Positions 1 to 5,198 of a stretch of 5,198 bases of DNA are shown one piece after another (position 1 is the stretch's first letter; every line of letters starts with the position of its first letter). The DNA is from Armatimonadota bacterium. Lineage in GTDB: Bacteria; Armatimonadota; Fimbriimonadia; Fimbriimonadales; Fimbriimonadaceae. The translations under genes were made by a program, and so were the position numbers. The notes beneath the pieces were generated by a model. It was not told where the DNA came from, ran no database searches, and saw only the letters and a list, made by a program, of their open reading frames with translations. Location of the stretch: positions 1 through 5,198 of the forward strand of contig JAEYWW010000197.1 in NCBI GenBank assembly GCA_023428805.1, in the 5' to 3' direction.

Positions 1-27
1 GGTTTGCGTTCCGGATCTTCCAATCAT
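1..27 (-). CDS. possible start of a further gene running off the left edge (partial)
   Basis: The methyltransferase stop codon TGA (26-24) is embedded in ATGA, so an ATG at 27-25 would open a new frame with the 4-nt overlap typical of translationally coupled genes. The nine codons available read MIGRSGTQT with no stop before the edge. No good Shine-Dalgarno sequence lies just upstream. With so few residues no function can be given. The only support is the overlap geometry and the tight packing of the two genes before it, so chance is a real alternative. Confidence 0.22.
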
Positions 28-749
28 GAGCGCGGCTTGCGCGCCAAAGCCACCACAGAACTTCCCCAAGGCAGAGGAAGGAGGCGCATGAGCCTCTCTT
101 CAAGGCCCATCATCCGAATGAGAAGGCGATTAGCCCAAGCCGGAACCTCCGGCAGCACGACTTTCGGTTCGCGCCGTGCCAGCCGGTCGACCAGCCGGAT
201 CGCCAGGACAACGGGGAACAGGAAGAAGACTCCGTAGGACGCGAACTCGACCGTCATTCCTGCGTCTTCCAGCAACTGCACGACTTCGCTTCGCTTGTAG
301 CGGCGGCAGTGCATCAACGCCACATCATGCGGTCCCCAGAGCCAGCGGAACGCGGGGACATTGACGATGGCGACCCCTCCAGGACGCAGAATCCGCGCGA
401 TTTCGGCGGCGGCCTCAACGTCGTTGGGCACATGCTCGAGTGTGTCGAGGGTCACCAATGCCGAGAAGGAGGAATCGGCGAAGGGCAGCGCCTGAGCATC
501 TGCTTTGACAAGCCCGGTTATGCCGCGCTCAGCGGCGAATTCCAAGGCTGTTCCACTCAAGTCAACCCCCACGGCTGGGCGCATCGACTGCAGCTCTGCC
601 ATCACCGCCCCCGTCCCGCAGCCAAGGTCAAGAGTCAAACCTTCAGGAGCGAAGCGGCGAAGCAGCGAAAAGGCGAGGCGTCGCCGCGAAACGAACCACC
701 AGTAGTGGTCCTCCAACTCGCGCATCCGGGCGTATTCAGCCTTCTGCAA
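24..749 (-). CDS. class I SAM-dependent methyltransferase (Methyltransf_11 type)
   Basis: A cytoplasmic methyltransferase of 241 residues, a usual length for this family, with a Rossmann-type SAM-binding fold. Visible motifs are DLGCGTG at residues 41-47 (motif I, SAM binding), GVDLS at 61-65 with the acidic residue ending strand beta 2, ADAQALPF at 83-90, and LRPGGVAIVNVPA at 121-133 (post-II/III region). An N-terminal EYARMRELEDHYWWF (5-19) and HDVALMHCRRYKRSEV (141-156) are, from memory, hallmarks of a subgroup common in glycan and lipid loci. The start is a TTG at 749-747. It keeps the conserved N-terminal Tyr/Met/Trp-Trp block and has AAGAGG seven bases upstream. An ATG at residue 9 would cut this block and lacks a well-placed ribosome binding site. 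The gene overlaps the end of the upstream glycosyltransferase gene by 14 nt, so the two are probably co-translated. The acceptor is unknown: a sugar, a lipid or a polyprenyl-linked glycan are all possible. The fold is certain, the substrate is not. Confidence 0.93.
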   Translation of the reverse strand: MQKAEYARMRELEDHYWWFVSRRRLAFSLLRRFAPEGLTLDLGCGTGAVMAELQSMRPAVGVDLSGTALEFAAERGITGLVKADAQALPFADSSFSALVTLDTLEHVPNDVEAAAEIARILRPGGVAIVNVPAFRWLWGPHDVALMHCRRYKRSEVVQLLEDAGMTVEFASYGVFFLFPVVLAIRLVDRLARREPKVVLPEVPAWANRLLIRMMGLEERLMRLLPLPWGSSVVALARKPRS

Positions 750-1476
750 TCTCCAGCCTCTTCTTCCTGCCTGCCATTCGCAGCTTCACGAGTTCGGCGA
801 GCATCCGGGGGCCGTCGCGCATGAGGATGACCTTGCTCCCCTCCTGATGCGCCCACCGGATCGGCACCTCGGCGATGCCATGCCCCAGATCGCGGGCGAT
901 CATGAGGGCTTCAAAGTCGAATCCAAAACCATTCAGCTTCGAGCGGCGAAAAACATCCTTGGCCACATCATCCCTGAACAACTTGAAGCCGCATTGCGTG
1001 TCATCAATGCCCTTGATCGCCATGATCTGGACGGCTTTGTTGAATGCCCGCCCCATCATCTCGCGGTACCAGGGCTGCCGAATCTCAAGATTCGATTCTT
1101 TCAGGGGGCGGCTGCCGATGGCGATGGGATGATTCTCGTCCACGCGGGCGAAGAGCTTTTCGATCTCCTCAATCGGCGCCGCCAAGTCGGCGTCGGAGAA
1201 GAGGATCCACTCGGCGTCCGACTCCAGCATTCCCCGTTTGACCACAAATCCCTTGCCGCGATTCGGCTTGGAGTCAATGAGGGTGAATTCGGGGTGGAAT
1301 TTTGAAAACTCCGCGACAATTTCGCTGGTCTGATCCGTGCTGCCGTCGCTCACAACGCAGACGGTCCACGAGTAGGTCTGCTGAGAGAGGTACTCGTGGA
1401 CGCGGGCCAGCGTTGGGCCGATCCTCGATTCCTCGTTGTAGGCCGGGATCACGACTGCAAGGTGGGGCCTTGCCAA
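736..1476 (-). CDS. family 2 glycosyltransferase, dolichyl/polyprenyl-phosphate glucosyltransferase-like
   Basis: A GT-A fold inverting glycosyltransferase of 246 residues. It begins directly with the first nucleotide-sugar-binding strand (AVVIPAYNEE, 7-16) and continues with VVSDGSTDQT (41-50) and the metal-binding D-x-D in SDADL (94-98). GSRPL follows at 121-125, GIDDTQCGFKLF at 157-168, FGFDFEAL at 184-191 and EVPIRW at 203-208. This order matches the DPG-synthase (Alg5-like) branch, which transfers glucose or another hexose from a nucleotide sugar to dolichyl or undecaprenyl phosphate on the cytoplasmic membrane face. No transmembrane segment is visible, unlike Alg5 with its N-terminal anchor or GtrB-type enzymes with C-terminal helices. 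The start is a TTG at 1476-1474; the only codons between it and the preceding gene's TAA are four non-start codons, and the ribosome binding site is weak (GG five bases upstream). It sits 12 nt after the phosphodiester glycosidase gene and overlaps the methyltransferase gene. The sugar and acceptor are inferred from family only. Confidence 0.9.
   Translation of the reverse strand: MARPHLAVVIPAYNEESRIGPTLARVHEYLSQQTYSWTVCVVSDGSTDQTSEIVAEFSKFHPEFTLIDSKPNRGKGFVVKRGMLESDAEWILFSDADLAAPIEEIEKLFARVDENHPIAIGSRPLKESNLEIRQPWYREMMGRAFNKAVQIMAIKGIDDTQCGFKLFRDDVAKDVFRRSKLNGFGFDFEALMIARDLGHGIAEVPIRWAHQEGSKVILMRDGPRMLAELVKLRMAGRKKRLEIAEG
757..762 (-). promoter_or_regulatory. ribosome binding site deciding the TTG start of the methyltransferase gene
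   Basis: On the minus strand AAGAGG lies seven bases before the TTG at 749, inside the 3' end of the glycosyltransferase gene. It favours this TTG over the ATG eight codons further in, whose nearest purine-rich stretch is about 12-14 bases away. Confidence 0.55.
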
Positions 1477-1488
1477 AGCGGACCAATT

Positions 1489-2355
1489 TTACCGCGACGG
1501 CGGTTTGACTGGCGGAGCAAACGCGCCCTGAACGGCGGAGTCGGCCTGCGCCTGGGCCACTTTGCGAATGTGCTTTTGATAGGCGGTGTCAACCGGCGAC
1601 CGCTCGTGCAGGACGAAAAGATTGCAGAGAGGACGGCTGGTGCCGATCAGCATGTCGCCGCGGTAGTACAGGGAAGTCGAACCTCCACCATCCAGGGCAA
1701 CAGCATTGATCGCCCCAAGCTTCTTCATCGCCTCCCCAAGTTCGCTCAAGGTGACGCTGCTGCGCGTCGCGACCATGACGAGTTTGTTGTGCTTGGTCAA
1801 GCCAATGCCCGTGCGCGCGGCTTTGCCCCAAATGCGTTTGTCCTTGAATTGCTGGGCTTGCGGGTTCGGACTGACTTTGCCATCGGAGATCACCCGGACG
1901 AGTCCGCGCAAAGCATAGCGATACGGAAACCAGTCGATTTCCTGCTTGAATTTGGCGTCAAAAATCTTGACCTGCCCGAACCAGTCGACGGCCACCACCG
2001 ACCCGCGCCGACCGGTTGCGACCAGTTCGCCATCGACAAGAACGTCGGCAATCGGCTTCTGGTTCTCAAAAGCGAAGAACGTGCCGGTGATCGAGGCCAC
2101 GGGCTGGGTGTCCGAGATCATGCTCCAAAGGCCCGTGAGCTTGGGCCGATAGACCGCTTCTGCTGTCACCTTGTCGCCGTTCATGTCGGCGATCACGGCG
2201 TGGAAATATGATTTGTTGACCTGAACGGTTGTATAGGCGATTGGCCGGTCAATTTTCTGAGCCCATGCCCCAGCTCCGAGGCAGATCATGGCGGTCACTG
2301 CAATCCTTCGCATCGTCCAATCCCAAGCGGGCATTATGCGCTGCAAGCCGCCCAA
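1489..2355 (-). CDS. exported phosphodiester glycosidase domain (NAGPA-like) protein
   Basis: Up to 288 residues with an N-terminal secretion signal followed by a phosphodiester-glycosidase domain, the fold of the mammalian mannose-6-phosphate uncovering enzyme (NAGPA). Bacterial members hydrolyse sugar-phosphodiester bonds or have unknown envelope roles. Numbering from the TTG start, visible signatures are SITGTFFAFENQKPIADVLV (88-107), RTGIGLTKHNKLVMVATR (181-198) and the diagnostic ALDGGGSTSLYY (220-231). The last 20 residues are Ala/Pro-rich. The signal is MRRIAVTAMICLGAGAWAQ (15-33), with likely cleavage after Ala-Trp-Ala. Three starts are possible. TTG at 2355 has AAGGG seven bases upstream, the same spacing as in the methyltransferase gene, and is used here. 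ATG at 2334 or 2313 lacks a good ribosome binding site, but 2313 gives the most compact signal peptide and is nearly as likely. It is first in a probable three-gene operon. The fold is clear; whether it is a glycosidase and on what is not. Confidence 0.88.
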   Translation of the reverse strand: MGGLQRIMPAWDWTMRRIAVTAMICLGAGAWAQKIDRPIAYTTVQVNKSYFHAVIADMNGDKVTAEAVYRPKLTGLWSMISDTQPVASITGTFFAFENQKPIADVLVDGELVATGRRGSVVAVDWFGQVKIFDAKFKQEIDWFPYRYALRGLVRVISDGKVSPNPQAQQFKDKRIWGKAARTGIGLTKHNKLVMVATRSSVTLSELGEAMKKLGAINAVALDGGGSTSLYYRGDMLIGTSRPLCNLFVLHERSPVDTAYQKHIRKVAQAQADSAVQGAFAPPVKPPSR

Positions 2356-2362
2356 ACTTCAA

Positions 2363-2367
2363 CCCTT
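2363..2367 (-). promoter_or_regulatory. ribosome binding site supporting the TTG start of the exported protein
   Basis: On the minus strand AAGGG lies seven bases before the TTG at 2355. It is the best Shine-Dalgarno match upstream of the gene and favours this start over the ATGs at 2334 and 2313, which would give a shorter leader to the signal peptide. Confidence 0.42.
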
Positions 2368-2394
2368 GAAAGTGAATGCCGTGTCTTAACCGAT

Positions 2395-2424
2395 AGAATA
2401 AGAATGAAGAGAGATGAATTTCAA
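2395..2424 (-). promoter_or_regulatory. candidate sigma-70-type promoter for the glycan/lipid operon
   Basis: Read on the minus strand, TTGAAA (2424-2419, five of six to TTGACA) is followed after 18 bases by TATTCT (2400-2395, four of six to TATAAT). Transcription would begin near 2388, giving a leader of roughly 33 nt to the TTG start or 75 nt to the ATG at 2313. It lies in AT-rich sequence and is the best-spaced pair I found on this strand. A weaker alternative is TTGACT (2464-2459) with TCTAGT 17 bases later. Confidence 0.38.
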
Positions 2425-2436
2425 GATGTATTGAAA
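2419..2436. repeat. short inverted repeat over the minus-strand -35 candidate
   Basis: TTTCAA (2419-2424) and TTGAAA (2431-2436) form perfect 6-bp arms around a 6-bp spacer. The left arm is the -35 hexamer of the candidate minus-strand promoter, a position where a dimeric regulator could act. Arms this short also occur by chance in AT-rich DNA. Confidence 0.22.
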
Positions 2437-2558
2437 CTAGAGAAATACATGCGAATTGAGTCAAAAATCGACCCCGCCAGAGTGCCCATGCGTTCAAATT
2501 GGAAGTAAATGTCAAGTTTTATTTGCCTGTTTTGGCAGGATATACGCCCCATCCGCCC

Positions 2559-2588
2559 TTGACATCGCAGCCTCTCCAAGGCCACTAT
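2559..2588 (+). promoter_or_regulatory. candidate promoter for the heme A/O synthase - ActA operon
   Basis: A perfect TTGACA (2559-2564) is followed after 18 bases by CACTAT (2583-2588), which keeps the important A at position 2 and T at position 6 but matches only three of six bases. Transcription would begin around 2594-2596, only a few bases before the ATG at 2599. The transcript would be close to leaderless, in agreement with the lack of a Shine-Dalgarno sequence before this gene. A TATACG at 2541-2546 could be a -10 of an upstream promoter but has no good -35. Confidence 0.33.
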
Positions 2589-2598
2589 TGAGCCTGAG

Positions 2599-4554
2599 AT
2601 GACTGACGAAGCCGACAGTCCTCGTTTGGGGATCAAAGGGCTGTTCAAACCTTGGAGCAGGGAGGCTTTCGCCAAGTTTGCGTGGTTCTCTCTCGGCTAT
2701 TCGGTCCTGGCCATTCTTTTCGGCGCCTTCGTCCGCGCATCCCTCAGTGGAGACGGCTGTGGAACCTCCTGGCCGCTCTGTGGCGAAGGGCTTCTGACCG
2801 AAGGCTCGAACATCAAGGCCGTCATCGAATTTTCCCACCGGGTCACCGGCGGTCTCTGCGGGCTTTTTGCAGGATTTCTCTACCTCCAAGCACGGCGGAC
2901 TTTTCCGAAGTCGGCGGTGAGCCGCCGGGCGGCATTGTGGGCCTTTATTTTCACGATGGTTTCCGGGCTGATTGGAATGCTCCTGGTCACCTATCAATGG
3001 GTGGTCTCCGATAAATCGGCTGGCCGCGCGATCACGATGCCGTTGCATCTGATCAATACCCTGATGCTTCTCGGCAACCTTGCAGTTGCCGCAGTCATGG
3101 CCAAGAGCGACGCCAAGCTGTCTTGGAAGGGGCTTGGCGGCATCGGAATCGCGCTGAAGGCGAGCATGGCAGGGATGTTCGTCCTCGGCGTCACCGGTGC
3201 GATTTCCGCCATGGGCAAGACCGCCTTCAACAATGAATTGGCGGCGGCGGAAAGCTTCTCCGACCGGCTCAACATGCACCTTTCGGCGGACGCTCATCCG
3301 CTGCTGCGGGGCGGAATCAGCCACCCGGTCCTGGCATTCACCATCACACTGCTGATCTTTCTGCTCTGCGGTTATGTCGCCCAGGCCCGCCCCGACACGA
3401 AGGTGAAGGAATGGGCGCGAATCACGGGAAGCCTCCTCATCATCCAAACGATTCTTGGAGTTGTGAACCTGCTGATGAGCGCGCCGCCTGCGATGCAGCT
3501 CATCCACCTGCTGCTGGCGATCGGCAACTGGCTTTCCCTGGTGATGCTGACGATCAACGTTCTGAGTTCGAGTGAAGGGCGGGTGGAAGAAGCTGATGAA
3601 CCGGCATCAGGCGAGCCTGTGCCTGCCCTGCAGCTTGTCAAAGACTACATCGCCCTCACCAAGCCGCGCGTGATCAGCCTCCTCCTCTTCACAACCATCG
3701 CGGCGATGGTCATCGCGAAGGGTTCATGGCCCGAATGGTGGCTGGTTCTGGCTGTTGCGCTGGGCGGATACATGGCCGCTGGAAGCGCGAATGCCTTCAA
3801 CATGATCGTCGAGCGCGACCTGGATGTTGCGATGGAGCGCACTGCAAGCCGTCCGACGGTCACCCAGCGCATCACGAATGGTCAGGCCGCAGTCTTCGCC
3901 ATCGCTCTCGCGCTCTGCTCGTTCGTGCTCCTGACCTGGTCGGCCAACCTATTGAGCGCGCTTCTCGCCTGGGCGGGGTTGGCGTTCTACGTTTTGATCT
4001 ACACGCTTGTCTTGAAGCGGCGAACCTGGCAGAACATCGTCATCGGAGGCGCGGCGGGCGCATTCCCGCCTCTGGTGGGCTATGCGGCCGTCACCAATGA
4101 ACTGAACGGCTTCGCCTGGTTCATGTTCTGGCTGATCGTCCTCTGGACGCCTGTTCATTTCTGGGCATTGGCGATCCTCATCAAGGACGACTATGCCAAG
4201 GCCGGAGTGCCCATGCTGCCTGTCGTCAAGGGCGAAAGGGCCACCGTCATTCAGATCGTATTCTACGCGTTTTTAACCGCACTGGTGTCTGTCATTCCGC
4301 TTGTCCAGCGCGAGGTCGGCATGATCTACATGATCGGCGCGAGCCTGCTGAACGTCGTGCTTGTCGCGCAGAGCATCCAGCTTTTGCGGCATACTGATCG
4401 CCCAAAGGCGAAGGCTCTTTTCAAGTATTCGATGGCCTATCTGGCCCTCATGTTCGTAGTGATTGCCGTGGACCGAGGTTCAGGGGCAGGTTATAGGGGA
4501 AATCAAGTTCAAATCATGTCTGAGAGGGATTCAATGATCGGAGGGGATCGCTGA
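2599..4554 (+). CDS. ctaA-ctaB: heme A synthase - heme O synthase fusion (CtaA/COX15 + CtaB/COX10)
   Basis: One 651-residue inner-membrane protein carrying two successive enzymes. Residues about 25-325 are a CtaA/COX15 heme A synthase with eight predicted helices. The four heme-ligand histidines are His80 (in IEFSHR, with catalytic-type Glu77), His150, His242 and His303. Cys54 and Cys61 match the first extracellular cysteine pair of the family; the second pair is absent. A charged linker (about 325-345) leads to a UbiA-type prenyltransferase, residues about 346-625. It has DYIALTKPRV at 349-358, the first Asp motif NMIVERDLDVAMERTASRP at 401-419, and the second in VHFWALAILIKDDYAKAG at 519-536. 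CtaB farnesylates heme B to heme O; CtaA oxidises the methyl group to give heme A for aa3-type oxidases. There is no frameshift or internal stop, and each half is of full family length. ATG 2599 is the first usual start codon after an in-frame stop at 2560; no Shine-Dalgarno is seen. The stop overlaps the following ActA-like gene by one base. Fusions of these two enzymes are known, for example in Thermus as I recall. Confidence 0.95.
   Translation: MTDEADSPRLGIKGLFKPWSREAFAKFAWFSLGYSVLAILFGAFVRASLSGDGCGTSWPLCGEGLLTEGSNIKAVIEFSHRVTGGLCGLFAGFLYLQARRTFPKSAVSRRAALWAFIFTMVSGLIGMLLVTYQWVVSDKSAGRAITMPLHLINTLMLLGNLAVAAVMAKSDAKLSWKGLGGIGIALKASMAGMFVLGVTGAISAMGKTAFNNELAAAESFSDRLNMHLSADAHPLLRGGISHPVLAFTITLLIFLLCGYVAQARPDTKVKEWARITGSLLIIQTILGVVNLLMSAPPAMQLIHLLLAIGNWLSLVMLTINVLSSSEGRVEEADEPASGEPVPALQLVKDYIALTKPRVISLLLFTTIAAMVIAKGSWPEWWLVLAVALGGYMAAGSANAFNMIVERDLDVAMERTASRPTVTQRITNGQAAVFAIALALCSFVLLTWSANLLSALLAWAGLAFYVLIYTLVLKRRTWQNIVIGGAAGAFPPLVGYAAVTNELNGFAWFMFWLIVLWTPVHFWALAILIKDDYAKAGVPMLPVVKGERATVIQIVFYAFLTALVSVIPLVQREVGMIYMIGASLLNVVLVAQSIQLLRHTDRPKAKALFKYSMAYLALMFVVIAVDRGSGAGYRGNQVQIMSERDSMIGGDR
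4540..4546 (+). promoter_or_regulatory. strong ribosome binding site of the ActA-like gene
   Basis: GGAGGGG lies seven bases before the ATG at 4554, inside the last codons of the fusion gene. It fixes the start of the cytochrome gene and indicates independent, efficient initiation in addition to coupling through the TGATG overlap. Confidence 0.75.
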
Positions 4555-5198
4555 TGGGTCAGGTCTTCAAGCCTGCGGCGAACAGCATCGCCATGGTGAG
4601 CCTTCTGCTCGCGGCGGGCGCGCCTGTCGCCATCTTCCTGACCGGGTCGCAGATTTCACGCTCTCCCTACAACACCAAGGTTGGAATTCCCCTCGACCAG
4701 CCGGTGCCATTCAGCCACAAGCACCACGTCAAGGAGCTTGGCATCGACTGCCGCTTCTGCCACCATTCGGTGGAAGAGGCCGCTCATGCGTCTGTTCCGG
4801 CAACCGAGGTCTGCATGACCTGCCACAGCCAGGTCTGGCCGAACTCGCCAAACCTTGAGCCTGTGCGAGAAAGCTGGAGGACCGGAACTCCGCTCCAGTG
4901 GCCGAAGGTCAATGCGGTGCCGGATTTCGTCTATTTCGACCACAGCATCCATGTCAACCGAGGCATCAGCTGCAACAACTGCCACGGCGAGGTGCAGGAG
5001 ATGCACATCACATCCAAGGGACAGGCCTTCAAGATGTCCTGGTGTCTGGAATGCCACCGAAACCCTGAAGAATTCCTCTACGCCGAAAAGGCAGGCGAGG
5101 GCGAGAAGCAGTTGTCGCCCCGCGAACAGGTCTTTGAACTCTACCGAAAGGTCGCTCGTGGGGAGCAGCTTTCGGATGTCGAGTACAAACTCGCCAAC
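4554..5198 (+). CDS. actA: membrane-anchored multiheme cytochrome c, ActA subunit of alternative complex III (3'-partial)
   Basis: The first 215 codons of a multiheme cytochrome c, cut by the right edge. A hydrophobic helix at about 10-32 is an uncleaved signal anchor, leaving the rest in the periplasm. Four CxxCH heme sites are seen: CRFCH 66-70, CMTCH 87-91, CNNCH 140-144 and CLECH 164-168. Extra histidines (His55, 57, 58, 71, 130, 133, 151) could be distal ligands. The blocks PVPFSHKHHVKELGIDC (50-66), LEPVRESW (101-108), VPDFVYFDHSIHVNRG (122-137) and MSWCLECHRNPE (161-172) resemble ActA of alternative complex III, the quinol:cytochrome c oxidoreductase that replaces bc1. ActA passes electrons to a soluble cytochrome c or directly to an oxidase. 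The best-studied ActA proteins are pentaheme with an extra N-terminal heme domain, which is missing here; a fifth site could still lie beyond the edge. A related NrfB/NrfH-like or other cytochrome c3-family protein is a less likely alternative. ActB, a molybdopterin/FeS-type subunit, would be expected next. Start: ATG 4554 with GGAGGGG seven bases upstream. Confidence 0.88.
   Translation, partial: MGQVFKPAANSIAMVSLLLAAGAPVAIFLTGSQISRSPYNTKVGIPLDQPVPFSHKHHVKELGIDCRFCHHSVEEAAHASVPATEVCMTCHSQVWPNSPNLEPVRESWRTGTPLQWPKVNAVPDFVYFDHSIHVNRGISCNNCHGEVQEMHITSKGQAFKMSWCLECHRNPEEFLYAEKAGEGEKQLSPREQVFELYRKVARGEQLSDVEYKLAN

Larger units (their letters stand above)
2356..2598. other. divergent intergenic regulatory region
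   Basis: About 240 bases separate the two divergent gene groups. The stretch is clearly richer in A and T than the flanking genes, especially at 2390-2530. It must hold the promoters for both directions; candidates are listed separately. Short open frames cross it on the minus strand, but they lack a convincing start context and run into the antisense of the fusion gene, so I do not call a gene here. No tRNA, riboswitch or repeat array is visible. Confidence 0.7.

Noticed and set aside
309..1305. Plus-strand open frames opposite the methyltransferase and the glycosyltransferase
   Set aside because: Both minus-strand genes have unmistakable motifs along their whole length, and the plus-strand translations are low in hydrophobic structure and resemble no family.
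1396..2211. Open frame of 271 codons on the plus strand, antisense to the exported glycosidase
   Set aside because: The minus-strand protein has clear family motifs and a signal peptide over the same bases; the plus-strand translation shows nothing recognisable.
2487..2515. Perfect TTGACA on the minus strand at 2515-2510 as a promoter for the minus-strand operon
   Set aside because: No acceptable -10 hexamer lies 16-18 bases downstream (CGCATG or neighbours), so the pair at 2424-2395 is preferred.
2524..2539. Small hairpin (TGCC-N6-GGCA, or CCTG-N6-CAGG) near 2530, considered as a terminator or operator
   Set aside because: The stem is only 4 bp, no T-run follows it in a useful position, and no gene ends before it, since the genes here diverge.
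2512..3507. Long open frame of 331 codons on the minus strand, antisense to the heme synthase fusion
   Set aside because: Its translation is rich in Arg, Gln, Asp and His with no recognisable motif, and it lies opposite a gene whose product is certain. It is a byproduct of the codon use of that gene.
3570..3640. Linker between the CtaA and CtaB halves, checked for a hidden stop, frameshift or internal start
   Set aside because: The frame is continuous through the charged linker and there is no ribosome binding site plus ATG, GTG or TTG combination there that would suggest two separate genes.

Overview
The window is a compact, moderately GC-rich bacterial segment. Two divergent gene groups are separated by one AT-richer intergenic region at about 2356-2598. 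On the minus strand, reading away from that region, are an exported phosphodiester-glycosidase-domain protein (2355-1489), a family 2 glycosyltransferase of the polyprenyl/dolichyl-phosphate glucosyltransferase type (1476-736), and a SAM-dependent methyltransferase (749-24). Gaps are 12 nt or overlaps, and an ATGA motif hints at a further gene running off the left edge. On the plus strand are one long membrane protein fusing heme A synthase (CtaA/COX15) to protoheme IX farnesyltransferase (heme O synthase, CtaB/COX10) (2599-4554) and, overlapping it by one base, the start of a membrane-anchored multiheme cytochrome c (4554 to the right edge) that looks like ActA of alternative complex III.

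The plus-strand genes belong to aerobic respiration. The fusion protein carries both steps from heme B to heme O to heme A, the cofactor of aa3-type oxidases. ActA is the periplasmic electron-exit subunit of the quinol:cytochrome c oxidoreductase that replaces the bc1 complex in many non-proteobacterial phyla. Their overlap suggests that oxidase cofactor supply and the alternative complex III are made from one transcript. The rest of the act genes, and perhaps oxidase genes, probably lie to the right of the window.

The minus-strand group looks like a small envelope-glycan or glycolipid cluster. A cytoplasmic glycosyltransferase would put sugar on a polyprenyl phosphate, a methyltransferase of the type often found in polysaccharide loci accompanies it, and an exported enzyme of the NAGPA fold would act outside the cytoplasm. 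The substrates cannot be read from the sequence.

The source is probably an aerobic, diderm-type bacterium with alternative complex III. The fused heme synthase next to a short ActA would suit Armatimonadota (Fimbriimonadia-like), with Chloroflexota, Planctomycetota or Deinococcota-like lineages as alternatives. This taxonomic guess rests on gene content only and is weak. I found no RNA gene, CRISPR array, insertion sequence or clear terminator.
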